DNA of 48,624 nt from Steroidobacteraceae bacterium. GTDB taxonomy: Bacteria > Pseudomonadota > Gammaproteobacteria > Steroidobacterales > Steroidobacteraceae. Both the position numbers and the translations under genes were made by a program. Every line of letters begins with the position of its first letter. Positions within the stretch are counted from its first letter, which is position 1. The notes below the pieces were generated by a model. That model ran no database searches and had not been told where the DNA came from. It saw only the letters and a list, made by a program, of their open reading frames with translations. The DNA lies in contig JABAQN010000028.1 in assembly GCA_019187495.1 (NCBI GenBank), positions 1 to 48,624 of the forward strand, read 5' to 3'. Below, one piece after another: positions 33,195 through 45,015 of the stretch.

Positions 33195-36100
33195 ACGCAC
33201 ATCGCACACGCGCCACGGTCGCGCTCGCCGGTGCGGCGCTGTCGCTCGCCGCGGGCGCCGCGGCGTTCGCCGACGACACGGAAATCTTCGTCAACCAGGC
33301 GGCGCTGCGGAACGTCAGACCGAACATCCTCTTCATCATCGACACGTCCGGGAGCATGGACAGCGCGGTCGAGGCGCAGCGGCCCCCGTACGACCCGAAC
33401 CAGGTCTACGCCGGCCGCTGCGCGGCGGGCACGGTCTATTGGGTCGAGAGCGGCACCGGCAATGTCAATCCGCCCGCCTGCAGCTCGGCGCAGCAATTCC
33501 CGGCGACCGCCAATCGCTGCGCGGCGGCGGGCAGCAGTCTCGCGGGACTCGCCGGCATGTGGACCGGCGACCTGCTCCGCTTCGATCTCGCCACGGCGCG
33601 GTGGGTCAGGCTCGCGGGCTCGGTGGCGAGCGCCGACCTGCTCGAATGCCGCGCCGACAGCGGCGTGCACGGCTTCAACGACACGTCGCTGCTGCGCTAT
33701 GCGCAGGACGGCACTGCGACCGCGCCCTGGACCGGCACGCCGGCGCGCGAGATCGACTGGGGCACCGCGCCGGCCTACACGCTCTACAGCGCGAACTGGC
33801 TCAACTGGTATTACTCGCCGCCCGCTCCGACTTCGATGAGCCGCCTGCAGGTCGTGCAGTCGGTCGCCACCTCGCTCGTCGGCTCGATCGACGACGTGAA
33901 CCTCGGGTTGATGCGCTTCAGCAACAACGACGAAGGCGGCATGGTGATCCGCGAGATTGCCGACATCGCGACTTCGCGCGACGCCCTCATCAGCGACATC
34001 AATGCCCTGACGGCCGATGGATTCACGCCGCTCGCGGAAACGATGTACGAGGCCGGGCAATACTTCGCGGGCCGCGCCGTCGACTTCGGCCTGGATTCGG
34101 GCCCCATCCCGAGCGTCCCCGCCTCACGCGACCCGCGGGACACGTCGCGCTATCAGTCGCCGATCGCCTACCAGTGCCAGCGCAATTTCGCGATCCTGCT
34201 GACAGACGGTGAACCCACCCGGGACACCAGTGCGAACACGCTGATCCCGGCGCTGCCGAACTATGCATCGCTGGTCGGAGGCGGTTGCAGCGGCACCGGC
34301 GACGGCGCCTGCCTGCCCGACATGGCCGCCTATTTGCACGCGGCCGATCTGTCGACGCTGCCCGGCCAGCAGAACGTGACCACCTACACCGTCGGCTTCG
34401 GCCCGGACGTCGCAGGCTCCACGCTGCTCACGCAGACCGCCACGCGGGGCGGTGGCGAGGCGTACGCGGCGAACGACGTCACGAATCTCACCACCACGCT
34501 ACAGGCCATCGTCGGAAACATCCTGCAGACGAGCTCCACTTTCACGACCCCTTCGGTCTCCATCAACGCGTTCAATCGCGCGCAAACACTGAACGACCTG
34601 TACGTGTCGGTCTTCAGTCCGGAATCCACGGTGCATTGGCCCGGCAACCTGAAGAAATACGCCTTCCAGGGCGGCCGCATCGTCGATGCCACGGGCACCG
34701 ACGCCGTCGATCCCGCGACCGGCTTCTTCAGGCAGGGCACGCAGAGCTATTGGTCGACGACCGCCGACGGTCCGAATGTCGAGGCGGGCGGCGCCGTCAG
34801 CCGTCTGCCGGCCGAGACCGAGCGGCGCATGTACACCTATCTCGCATCCACGGGAACACGCGATCTCACCGCCGTGGGCAACCGGTTCGAGCGGGCCAAT
34901 ACCGCGCTCACGCCGGCGCTGCTCGGGCTGACAGGCGCCGTCCCGACCCGCGACCAGCTGATCGACTGGACGCGCGGGGTCGACGTGCAGGATGAAGATG
35001 CCGACGGCGACACCACCGAGACGAACCGCTTCATGGGCGATCCGCTGCACGCGCGCCCCGCGCTCGTGACTTACGGCGGCTCGCCCGCATCCCCCGATGT
35101 CGACGACGCCGTCGTATTCGTGCCGACGAATGACGGCTTCCTGCACGCGATCGATGCGCGCAGCGGCCGCGAGCTGTGGTCGTTCGTGCCGCCGGAACTG
35201 CTGGCGCGCCTGCCCGACCTGTACCGCAATTCGGGCGTTGCCGCGCGCACCTACGGGCTCGACGGCGATGTGCGGGTCCTCAAGTTCGACATCAACGAGG
35301 ACGGCATCGTCGATGCGGCGGCGGGCGACCGGGTCTGGATTTTCTTCGGCATGCGCCGCGGCGGCAGCACCTATTACGCGCTCGATGTCACTGAACGTGC
35401 GCAGCCGCGATTGCGCTGGAAGATCGGTCCGGCGGAGCTTCCAGGCATCGGCGAGACCTGGTCTGCGCCCACCATCGCGCGCGTCCAGGTCCGCGGCGCC
35501 AGCCAGAACGGCGAGCACCTGGTGCTGATATTCGGCGGCGGCTACGACGGCGCGCAGGAAAACGGCCCCTACGTCGCCGACACGATGGGCAACCGCATCT
35601 ACATGGTCGACGCGGCGAGCGGCGCGCTCCTCTGGTACGCGGGCGGCCCCGGCAGCCCCGGTACGCCGGACCTTGCGCTCGGTCGCATGACGAACTCGAT
35701 CCCCGGGCGCGTCGTCGCAGTCGACATCGACGGCGACCAGTTCGCCGACCGCCTGTACGCCGCCGACATGGGCGGGCGCGTGTTCCGCTTCGACATCTTC
35801 AACGGCAACGACCGCTCGAGCCTCGTCACGGGCGGCGTCTTCGCGAGCCTCGGCGCGGGCGACATGGCGACCCCGACCGTCGTCGACAACCGCCGCTTCT
35901 ACTACGCGCCTGACGTCGCATTGATCCAGCGCCGCGCCGCCGAGCCCTATTACAACCTCGCGATCGGCTCGGGCTATCGCGGCCACCCGCTCAGCACTGC
36001 GACGCGCGATCACTTCTATTCGCTGCGCGACAAGGCGCCCTTCGCGAAGCTCACCCAGGCCGAATACGACGCCTTCCAGCCGATCGTCGGCACGGACCTG

Positions 36101-36625
36101 GTCGACATCACGGACAATCCGGGCGTCACGCCGGTGCCCACCCAGGCGCGCGGCTGGACCCTCGACCTGCGCCTGAATGGCGACCTCACCGGCGAGAAAG
36201 TGCTCGCCGAGGCGCTCACCGTGAACGGCGCGATCCTGTTCCCGACCTACCAGCCGACGCCGGCGTCCGCCATGAACCCGTGCCTGCCGGCCTCCGGCCA
36301 GAACCGCGTCTATGCGCTCGGTGTCGATTCCGGGCGTGCGGTCATCGACTTCAACGACGACGAGGCGCTCACTGCCGACGATCTCTTCACCGACCTCGCG
36401 CAGGCCGGCATCGCGGGCGAAGTGAGCTTCGCCTACGAATCGGTCGCCGGGTCGCAGGGCGGTGGAGGTGGTGGCGGCGGCGGCCAGGGCGGCGGTGGCG
36501 GCCTCGACGAACTCGGGCGTCGCGCGCTGTGCGTGGTCGGCGTCGAAGTGCTGCGCAAGTGCGTGCAGCCGGGCGGCGTCGTGCGCACCTACTGGGAGCG
36601 GCCGGGAACCGACGGCGCGGATTAG
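33191..36625 (+). CDS. pilY1: Pilus tip adhesin/assembly protein PilY1
   Basis: An 1144-aa secreted protein with a signal peptide (to about 27), a von Willebrand A-like region with the MIDAS motif DTSGS at residues 51-55, and the C-terminal beta-propeller typical of PilY1. That propeller contains DINEDGIVDAAAGD and DIDGDQFAD, which look like EF-hand-type calcium loops. A Gly-rich linker near residue 1090 precedes a 45-aa tail with two cysteines (LCVVG, RKCVQ). PilY1 sits at the pilus tip and controls retraction and surface sensing. A MITE-like repeat begins 8 bp after the stop, and no pilE follows. Confidence 0.94.
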   Translation: MNAHRTRATVALAGAALSLAAGAAAFADDTEIFVNQAALRNVRPNILFIIDTSGSMDSAVEAQRPPYDPNQVYAGRCAAGTVYWVESGTGNVNPPACSSAQQFPATANRCAAAGSSLAGLAGMWTGDLLRFDLATARWVRLAGSVASADLLECRADSGVHGFNDTSLLRYAQDGTATAPWTGTPAREIDWGTAPAYTLYSANWLNWYYSPPAPTSMSRLQVVQSVATSLVGSIDDVNLGLMRFSNNDEGGMVIREIADIATSRDALISDINALTADGFTPLAETMYEAGQYFAGRAVDFGLDSGPIPSVPASRDPRDTSRYQSPIAYQCQRNFAILLTDGEPTRDTSANTLIPALPNYASLVGGGCSGTGDGACLPDMAAYLHAADLSTLPGQQNVTTYTVGFGPDVAGSTLLTQTATRGGGEAYAANDVTNLTTTLQAIVGNILQTSSTFTTPSVSINAFNRAQTLNDLYVSVFSPESTVHWPGNLKKYAFQGGRIVDATGTDAVDPATGFFRQGTQSYWSTTADGPNVEAGGAVSRLPAETERRMYTYLASTGTRDLTAVGNRFERANTALTPALLGLTGAVPTRDQLIDWTRGVDVQDEDADGDTTETNRFMGDPLHARPALVTYGGSPASPDVDDAVVFVPTNDGFLHAIDARSGRELWSFVPPELLARLPDLYRNSGVAARTYGLDGDVRVLKFDINEDGIVDAAAGDRVWIFFGMRRGGSTYYALDVTERAQPRLRWKIGPAELPGIGETWSAPTIARVQVRGASQNGEHLVLIFGGGYDGAQENGPYVADTMGNRIYMVDAASGALLWYAGGPGSPGTPDLALGRMTNSIPGRVVAVDIDGDQFADRLYAADMGGRVFRFDIFNGNDRSSLVTGGVFASLGAGDMATPTVVDNRRFYYAPDVALIQRRAAEPYYNLAIGSGYRGHPLSTATRDHFYSLRDKAPFAKLTQAEYDAFQPIVGTDLVDITDNPGVTPVPTQARGWTLDLRLNGDLTGEKVLAEALTVNGAILFPTYQPTPASAMNPCLPASGQNRVYALGVDSGRAVIDFNDDEALTADDLFTDLAQAGIAGEVSFAYESVAGSQGGGGGGGGGQGGGGGLDELGRRALCVVGVEVLRKCVQPGGVVRTYWERPGTDGAD

Positions 36626-36633
36626 GCGCGCGG

Positions 36634-36826
36634 GCACGGCTGCGGCGGCGCGAGGCCCGGCTCCTCTCGGGTCGAGCGCAGCGCCTGCGGCGCTGTCCCC
36701 TCGCGACGGCGGCGCTCGGCGCATTGTGTCGTCAGTAGCAGGATACTTGGCGGTCGCCTCGCTTCTTCCGCCGCCGCTCGGCGCTCTCCACGTTCGTCAC
36801 CGGGCCTCGCGCCGCCGCAGCCGTGC
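36634..36826. repeat. MITE-like element, copy A
   Basis: 193 bp with 27-bp terminal inverted repeats (GCACGGCTGCGGCGGCGCG... and its complement). By eye it matches the reverse complement of copy B (37593-37785) with 13 mismatches, 12 of them in one 34-bp central stretch. The sequence GGCGCGCGGG occurs directly before (36625-36634) and after (36828-36837), which may be a target duplication, though such GC-rich words are weak evidence. No transposase is encoded. Confidence 0.85.
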
Positions 36827-36846
36827 GGGCGCGCGGGCGTCAGGTT

Positions 36847-36883
36847 TTGCTACACCGAATCGCCGTACGGTACGATGCCGTAC
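36847..36883 (+). promoter_or_regulatory. Promoter and operator of the antitoxin/PIN operon
   Basis: TTGCTA (36847-36852), 18 bp, TACGAT (36871-36876). An inverted repeat GTACGG-N7-CCGTAC (36865-36883) spans the -10, a typical place for an autoregulating antitoxin site. AGGAG at 36884-36888 then precedes the ATG by 7 bp. Confidence 0.6.
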
Positions 36884-36895
36884 AGGAGCACCCGT

Positions 36896-37144
36896 ATGGC
36901 CAACACGCCCGATCGCCTCGACCTGCGCCTGAGTACTGCAGAAAAGAATCGCATCCGCCGCGCTGCAGCTCTCCACGAAATGCCCGTGGCGTCTTTCGTG
37001 CGCAACGCAGCGCTGCGCGAAGCGGAGGCGACTATCGCGGCGCCCCCCCGGGCTCGTCGTCGCGGTTTGGCCGCACGGCTGCGAGGCCGCGCCACCGCGC
37101 GCTTGACCACCGACGAAATCATGCAGCACACCCGTGGCACATGA
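36896..37144 (+). CDS. Ribbon-helix-helix-like antitoxin
   Basis: An 82-aa protein. The N-terminal half (DRLDLRLSTAEKNRIRRAAALHE..VASFVRNAALREAE) resembles DUF1778/RHH antitoxins. The C-terminal LTTDEIMQHTRG tail is the kind that binds a PIN toxin in VapB proteins. The middle is Arg/Ala-rich. ATG 36896 has AGGAG 7 bp upstream. The stop overlaps the toxin start (ATGA). The pair lies exactly between two inverted MITE copies. Confidence 0.82.
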   Translation: MANTPDRLDLRLSTAEKNRIRRAAALHEMPVASFVRNAALREAEATIAAPPRARRRGLAARLRGRATARLTTDEIMQHTRGT

Positions 37145-37545
37145 ATCGCGTCCTCGTGGATGCCAATGTCCTGCTGGACGTGCTGACCGACGATCGACGC
37201 TGGTACACGTGGTCGGCTGCGCAGCTCGATGCCTGCGCGGCGCGGGCCGAACTGTGCATCAACGCCATCGTCTACGCCGAGGTCTCGGTCGGCTTCATGC
37301 GTATCGAGGAACTCGACAAGGCGCTCTCGCCCCAGGTATTCAGCCGCCTGGAGTTGCCCTGGGAAGCGGCATTCCTGGCTGGCAAGGCGTTTCTCGATTA
37401 TCGCCGCGGTAGAGGCACCCGGACCTCACCCTTGCCGGATTTCTACATCGGCGCGCACGCTGCCATTTCGGGCATGCCGCTGCTGACCCGCGATGAGCAG
37501 CGCTATCGCACCTATTTCCCGAAGCTGGACCTGATCTGCCCGTGA
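37141..37545 (+). CDS. PIN-domain toxin (VapC-like)
   Basis: A 134-aa PIN ribonuclease. The acidic residues are Asp7 in VDANVLLDVL, Glu in NAIVYAEVSVGF, Asp in PDFYIGAHAAI and Asp in LLTRDEQRYRTYFP, so the active site is complete. VapC toxins cleave tRNA or rRNA. The start overlaps the antitoxin stop by 4 bp. Base composition is close to that of its neighbours, so recent transfer is not obvious, but the flanking repeats suggest mobility. Confidence 0.88.
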   Translation: MNRVLVDANVLLDVLTDDRRWYTWSAAQLDACAARAELCINAIVYAEVSVGFMRIEELDKALSPQVFSRLELPWEAAFLAGKAFLDYRRGRGTRTSPLPDFYIGAHAAISGMPLLTRDEQRYRTYFPKLDLICP

Positions 37546-37592
37546 CCTGAACGTGGGGCACGGTACGCACCCGCGAGACTGCCCGCTCACCC

Positions 37593-37785
37593 GCACGGCT
37601 GCGGCGGCGCGAGGCCCGGTGACGAACGTGGAGAGCGCCGAGCGGCGGCGGAAGAAGCGAGGCGACTACCAGCGGTTCTGCTGCCACCGACACCATGCGC
37701 CGAGCGCCGCCGTCGCGAGGGCACAGCGCCGCAGGCGCTGCGCTCGACCCGAGAGGAGCCGGGCCTCGCGCCGCCGCAGCCGTGC
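37593..37785. repeat. MITE-like element, copy B (inverted relative to A)
   Basis: 193 bp, the same length as copy A and in reverse orientation. Its termini form the same 27-bp inverted repeat, extendable to 30 bp here with CCC/GGG (37590-37788). Copy A shares only the GGG side. Together the two copies bound a 1152-bp unit carrying the antitoxin and PIN genes. No target duplication is visible around this copy. Confidence 0.85.
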
Positions 37786-37830
37786 GGGAGTGCCACGGAA
37801 CGCGTAACCGCGCGCACGACCGCGTTCCGG

Positions 37831-38778
37831 CTACCCGCCGCCCTCCCCCCGCAGCGCCTTCGGCAACGCGAACACGACATGCTCCGCGCGACCGCGCATC
37901 TCGACCGGCACGTTGCCGCCCCATTCCCGCAACCGGTCGATCACCCGCTGCACGAGGATCTCCGGCGCCGAGGCGCCGGCGGTCACGCCGACGGTGTTTC
38001 GCCCCTCGAACCATTCGGCGCGCAGGTCGTCGGGCCCGTCGACGAGATAGCCGGGCACGCCCGCGCGATCCGCGAGCTCGCGCAGCCGGTTCGAGTTCGA
38101 ACTCGTCACCGAGCCGACGACGATCAGTACCTCGCACTCCGCGAGCAGCTGCTTGACCGCGTTCTGGCGGTTCTGCGTCGCATAGCAGATGTCCTCCTTG
38201 CGCGGGCTCGCGAGATCCGGGAACCGCCGCCGCAGCACCGCGACGATCTGCGCGGTATCGTCGACCGACAGCGTCGTCTGGGTCACGAATGCGAGCTGTG
38301 CCGGCGCGCGGATTTCCACGTTCTCGGCGTCCCTCACCGACTGGATCAGCACGATGCGCCCGCCGTGCGAGCTGTCGAAGCGGCCCATCGTGCCTTCTAC
38401 CTCCGGGTGTCCCTCGTGGCCGATCAGGATCACCTCTCGCGCCTCGCGCGCAAAGCGCGCCACCTCCATGTGCACCTTGGTCACGAGCGGACAGGTGGCG
38501 TTGAACACCGAGAGTCCGCGCCTCGCGGCCTCGTCTTCGACCGCGCGCGAGACTCCGTGCGCGGAGAAGATCACGGTCGCGCCGTCCGGCACTTCATCGA
38601 GTTCGTCGACGAACACGGCACCGAGGTCGCGCAGCCGGTCGACGACGTGGCGGTTGTGCACGACTTCATGGCGCACGTAGATCGGCGCGCCGAACAGGCT
38701 GATGGCGCGCTCGACGATGTCGATCGCGCGGTCGACGCCGGCGCAGAATCCGCGCGGGTTGGCGAGCAGGATTTTCAT
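37831..38778 (-). CDS. ispH: 4-hydroxy-3-methylbut-2-enyl diphosphate reductase
   Basis: A 315-aa iron-sulfur enzyme, the last step of the MEP isoprenoid pathway. The three cluster cysteines lie in [22 protein letters not shown] and [36 protein letters not shown] and [13 protein letters not shown] are further signatures. It ends the operon murJ-ribF-ileS-lspA-ispH; fkpB, found between lspA and ispH in Pseudomonas, is missing. Downstream lies the MITE-flanked toxin-antitoxin unit. Confidence 0.97.
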   Translation of the reverse strand: MKILLANPRGFCAGVDRAIDIVERAISLFGAPIYVRHEVVHNRHVVDRLRDLGAVFVDELDEVPDGATVIFSAHGVSRAVEDEAARRGLSVFNATCPLVTKVHMEVARFAREAREVILIGHEGHPEVEGTMGRFDSSHGGRIVLIQSVRDAENVEIRAPAQLAFVTQTTLSVDDTAQIVAVLRRRFPDLASPRKEDICYATQNRQNAVKQLLAECEVLIVVGSVTSSNSNRLRELADRAGVPGYLVDGPDDLRAEWFEGRNTVGVTAGASAPEILVQRVIDRLREWGGNVPVEMRGRAEHVVFALPKALRGEGGG

Positions 38779-38788
38779 CGCGCGACAC

Positions 38789-39279
38789 TCATCGCGGCAG
38801 CCGCGACGCCTTCGCGCGCCGCGCCTCGATCAGCGCATCGATGATCAGGCACGCCGCACCGACCGTGATCGCGGAATCCGCCACATTGAACGCGGGGAAC
38901 CATGCTTCGTTCCAGTGCGCGTGCACGAAGTCGATCACGAAGCCGTGGCGCAGCCGGTCGATCACATTGCCGAGGGCGCCGCCCAGGATCAGCGCGAGGC
39001 CCGCGGCGAGCCACGCCTGCGCGCGCGCGTGCACGCTGCGCAGCCACACGACGATGCCGATGCTCACGGCGAGCGCGAGCAGCGTGAAGAACCAGCGCTG
39101 CCAGCCGCCGGCGCCGGCGAGGAAGCTGAAGGCCGCGCCCGGATTGTGCAGCCGGGTGATGTCGAGCACCGGCAGCAGCGTGACGCTCTCGTAGAGCGCG
39201 AAATGCCGTTCGATCCACGCCTTGCTCGCCTGGTCGAGCAGGACGATCAGCGCCGACAGCGGCAACCAGCGCCAGCCGC

Positions 39280-39283
<4 letters not shown>
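38789..39283 (-). CDS. lspA: Lipoprotein signal peptidase II
   Basis: A 164-aa inner-membrane aspartic protease that cleaves prolipoprotein signal peptides. It has four hydrophobic helices, the [10 protein letters not shown] and [10 protein letters not shown] motifs, and both catalytic aspartates, in [11 protein letters not shown] and FNVADSAI. Its ATG overlaps the ileS stop (ATGA) and ispH starts 10 bp later. Confidence 0.97.
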
Positions 39284-42087
<2,804 letters not shown>

Positions 42088-42097
42088 TCTCGTTCCT

Positions 42098-43021
42098 TCA
42101 TACACCGAGGAGGCGCCTCGCCTCGCTCACGTCGTCGTGCATCCGCCCGACCATCGCCTCGAGCGTCGCAAAGTGCGCTTCGTCGCGGATCTTCGCGACG
42201 AACTCCACCTCGATCTCGCGGCCATAGATGTCCGCGGCAAAATCGAACAGGTACGTTTCGAGCCACGGCTCGACACCGCCCACCGTCGGCCGCGTCCCGA
42301 GGCTCGCGACACCGGGCCAGGCCCCGCGCGCGATGCCGTGCACCCGCACGGCGAAAATGCCCCCGAGCGGCGAGCGGCGGCGGCGCAATCGCAGGTTCGC
42401 CGTCGGAAAGCCGAGCGTGCGCCCGAGTTGCTCGCCGCGCGCCACGCGGCCGCGCATCGTGTAGCGCCGCCCGAGGAGACGGGCGGCGTCGTCGAATTCG
42501 CCGCGCGCGAGGTGCCCCCGCACCGCCGTGCTGCTGACGCGCTCGCCGCCACCGATCACCGGCTCGATGATCTCGACGCCAAAGCCGATGCGGCGCCCGG
42601 ATTCCACGAGCCGCTCGGCCGTTCCCGCGCCGCCGCGGCCATAGCGGAAATCGTGGCCGACGACGGCGAGCGATGCGTCGAAGGCGCGCGCCAGGCGCCG
42701 GGCGAACTCCTCGTCCGACCATTCGCGCAACTGCGCATCGAAGCGCAGCACGCACACCGCGTCGAGCCCGCTCGCCTCGGCGAGACGCCAGCGCTCGCGG
42801 AAATTCGTCAGCCGTGCGGGCGGCGATCCGGGCGACAGGTACTCGCGCGGCATCGGCTCGAACGTCAGCATCAGCGAGCACGCACCGCGCGCCCGCGCCC
42901 GCTCGCAGGTGCGCGCGATCAGCGCCTGGTGGCCGAGGTGCAGGCCGTCGAAGGTGCCGAGCGCGATCACCGCGCCGCGATACGCACCAGGGACCACCGG
43001 CAATCCGCGAATCAGCTTCAT
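42098..43021 (-). CDS. ribF: Bifunctional riboflavin kinase / FAD synthetase
   Basis: A 307-aa enzyme that makes FMN and FAD. The N-terminal adenylyltransferase domain has [13 protein letters not shown] and [13 protein letters not shown]. The C-terminal kinase domain has TLGFPTANL and the [10 protein letters not shown] region. It sits between murJ (2 bp gap) and ileS, the conserved order in Gammaproteobacteria. No FMN riboswitch is seen. Confidence 0.96.
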   Translation of the reverse strand: MKLIRGLPVVPGAYRGAVIALGTFDGLHLGHQALIARTCERARARGACSLMLTFEPMPREYLSPGSPPARLTNFRERWRLAEASGLDAVCVLRFDAQLREWSDEEFARRLARAFDASLAVVGHDFRYGRGGAGTAERLVESGRRIGFGVEIIEPVIGGGERVSSTAVRGHLARGEFDDAARLLGRRYTMRGRVARGEQLGRTLGFPTANLRLRRRRSPLGGIFAVRVHGIARGAWPGVASLGTRPTVGGVEPWLETYLFDFAADIYGREIEVEFVAKIRDEAHFATLEAMVGRMHDDVSEARRLLGV

Positions 43022-43023
43022 GA

Positions 43024-44586
43024 TTATATTGGCCGGTTGCGCAGGTGGCCATAACGCAGGCCACCCGCGAACAGCACCGCGAAGTAGATGGCGGCGCCCG
43101 CCGCGATGCCGATGCCGCAGCGGATCGCCCGCTCGAGCGCGCCGAGCGCCGTCCAGTCCGCGAGCTCACCCGCGAACCAGGCGAGCCACGCCGCCATGGC
43201 GGCGTTCGCGGCCAGCACCCGCCACAGGAAGGCGCGCCATCCCGGCGCGGCCCGATACACGCCGCCGCGTCGCAAGCCACGCCAGAGCAGGAATGCATTC
43301 ACCGCCGCGCCCGCGCAGGTCGAGGTCGCGAGCAGGATGTGCGGCACCGGAAATCCGAGCCACTTGGCCGGCAGCACGACGACGACGTTGAGCGTCATCG
43401 TCACCGCGAGCGCGAGGATGCCGACGCGCACCGGCGTGCGCGTATCCTGGCGCGCGAAGTAACCGGGCGCGAGCACTTTCACGAGGCTGAACATCAAGAG
43501 GCCCCACGAATACGCCATCAGTGCGTAGGATGCCATCTCGATGTCGCGCAACCCGAAGCGGCCGTAGCCGAAGATCGTCGCCGTGAGCGGGCCGGCGAAC
43601 ACCAGCAGGCCCACGGCCGCGGGGGTCGCGAGCAGCACCGTGAGACGCAGCGCCCAATCGAGCGTACCGGCGAAGCGGTCCATCGACTGCTCGGCGTGGT
43701 GCGCCGACAGCCCCGGCAGGATCACCGTGGCGAGCGCGATGCTGAACACCCCGAGCGGGAACTCCATCAGGCGATCGGCGAAATAGAGCCACGAGATGCT
43801 GCCCGACATCAGGAAAGACGCGATGATCGTGTCGAGGAGCAGGCTCACCTGCGCCATCGAGGAGCCGAGGATTCCGGGCAGCATCAGCCGCCCGATGCGG
43901 CGCACGCCTTCCGCGCGCGGCTGCCAGCGCGGCCGGCCGAGCAGGCCGAGCCGGGCCACGGCCGGCAACTGGAACAGGACCTGCAGCACCCCGCTCACGA
44001 ACACGCCGATCGCGAGCACGACGCCGGGGTTCGGCGCATTCGCCGCGAGCACGATCGCGAAGAAAATCATCACGACGTTCATGATGACTTGCGTGAATGC
44101 CGGCACCGCGAAGCGCCCGTAGCTGTTCAGCACGCCGCTGAACAGCGCCGTCAGCGACACGAAGAAGAGATAGGGGAAGGTCCAGCGCAGCATCTCGACC
44201 GCGAGGTCGTACTTGTCTCCTTCCTGCGTGAAGCCGGGCGCAAACAGCAGAATCAGGAGCGGCGCCCCGATCACGCCGGCGATCGTCACGAAGAGGAGCA
44301 CGGTGCCGAGCGTGCCCGCGGTGCCGCCCACGAGGCCCCGCACCTGCGGCGCCGTCCGCTTGACCCGATACTCCGAAATCACCGGCACGAACGACTGCGA
44401 GAAGGCGCCCTCGGCAAAGAGCCTGCGCAGGAAGTTCGGGATCTTGTAGGCGACCAGGAAGGCGTCCATCAGCAGGCCCGCGCCGAAGACCTGCGACAGC
44501 GCCATGTCCCGCAGGAGCCCCGTGATCCGCGAAATGAGCGTCGTGACGCCGACGACACTGGTGCTTCGGAGCAGCGCGCGGCTCAT
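43024..44586 (-). CDS. murJ: Lipid II flippase MurJ
   Basis: A 520-aa polytopic inner-membrane protein of the MOP superfamily with about 14 helices, required to move lipid II across the membrane for peptidoglycan synthesis. The N-terminus STSVVGVTTLISRITGLLRD and RRLFAEGAFSQSFVPV (with the functional Arg residues) are diagnostic. The start is ATG 44586 (MSRALLRS); the open frame extends upstream but into the divergent rpsT promoter region. It heads the operon to ispH. Confidence 0.96.
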   Translation of the reverse strand: MSRALLRSTSVVGVTTLISRITGLLRDMALSQVFGAGLLMDAFLVAYKIPNFLRRLFAEGAFSQSFVPVISEYRVKRTAPQVRGLVGGTAGTLGTVLLFVTIAGVIGAPLLILLFAPGFTQEGDKYDLAVEMLRWTFPYLFFVSLTALFSGVLNSYGRFAVPAFTQVIMNVVMIFFAIVLAANAPNPGVVLAIGVFVSGVLQVLFQLPAVARLGLLGRPRWQPRAEGVRRIGRLMLPGILGSSMAQVSLLLDTIIASFLMSGSISWLYFADRLMEFPLGVFSIALATVILPGLSAHHAEQSMDRFAGTLDWALRLTVLLATPAAVGLLVFAGPLTATIFGYGRFGLRDIEMASYALMAYSWGLLMFSLVKVLAPGYFARQDTRTPVRVGILALAVTMTLNVVVVLPAKWLGFPVPHILLATSTCAGAAVNAFLLWRGLRRGGVYRAAPGWRAFLWRVLAANAAMAAWLAWFAGELADWTALGALERAIRCGIGIAAGAAIYFAVLFAGGLRYGHLRNRPI

Positions 44587-44654
44587 GCGGTAAGCGTTGG
44601 AAATCCCACGGTTTGCGACTATACCGGACGCCCTCGTCCACGCGCCGGTCCGGA

Positions 44655-44683
44655 TTGACACGGCGGAGGGCGCTCCGCACACT
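44655..44683 (+). promoter_or_regulatory. Promoter of rpsT
   Basis: Perfect TTGACA, 17 bp, CACACT (3 of 6). The predicted start near 44690 gives a leader of about 36 nt with a small hairpin (CCGAA-N5-TTCGG, 44704-44718) that abuts the GGAG ribosome site. Confidence 0.6.
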
Positions 44684-44725
44684 ACGCGCCCTCAAAAATG
44701 CTGCCGAACCGCCTTCGGAGAGTCC

Positions 44726-44989
44726 GTGGCCAATACGAAATCCGCTGAAAAATCCGCCCGCCAGGCCGAGAAGCACCGCACCCGCAACGTCGCGCTGCGC
44801 TCGCGCGCCCGTTCGGGGCTGCGCAAGGTCACCGCCGCGATCGGCGCGGGCGACAAGGCCGCCGCGGGGGCGGCATACCGCGAGGCCTCGTCCGGCATCG
44901 ACTCGCTCGCCTCGAAGGGCAAGATCCATCGCAACAAGGCCGCCCGGCACAAGAGCCGCCTCGCCGCCCGCATCAAGAAGATGAAGTAA
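44726..44989 (+). CDS. rpsT: 30S ribosomal protein S20
   Basis: An 87-aa basic helical protein that binds 16S rRNA, the same length as E. coli S20. ANTKSAEKSARQAEKHR at the start and GKIHRNKAARHKSRL near the end are typical. It starts with GTG 44726; the E. coli gene starts with UUG, and the weak start is part of its autogenous control. GGAG lies 6 bp upstream. Confidence 0.97.
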   Translation: MANTKSAEKSARQAEKHRTRNVALRSRARSGLRKVTAAIGAGDKAAAGAAYREASSGIDSLASKGKIHRNKAARHKSRLAARIKKMK

Positions 44990-44990
44990 C

Positions 44991-45012
44991 GGCGCGCCCC
45001 GACCGGGGCCGC
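44991..45012. terminator. GC hairpin between convergent rpsT and obgE
   Basis: An imperfect stem built on CCCCG-AC-CGGGG with flanking GGC/GCC pairs, in the 26-bp gap between two convergent genes. No U tract follows on either strand, so termination is only a guess. Confidence 0.3.
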
Positions 45013-45015
45013 CCG

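Noticed and set aside
36634-37785. CRISPR or insertion sequence
   Set aside because: Only two inverted copies, no spacer periodicity and no transposase frame; the unit fits a MITE pair better.
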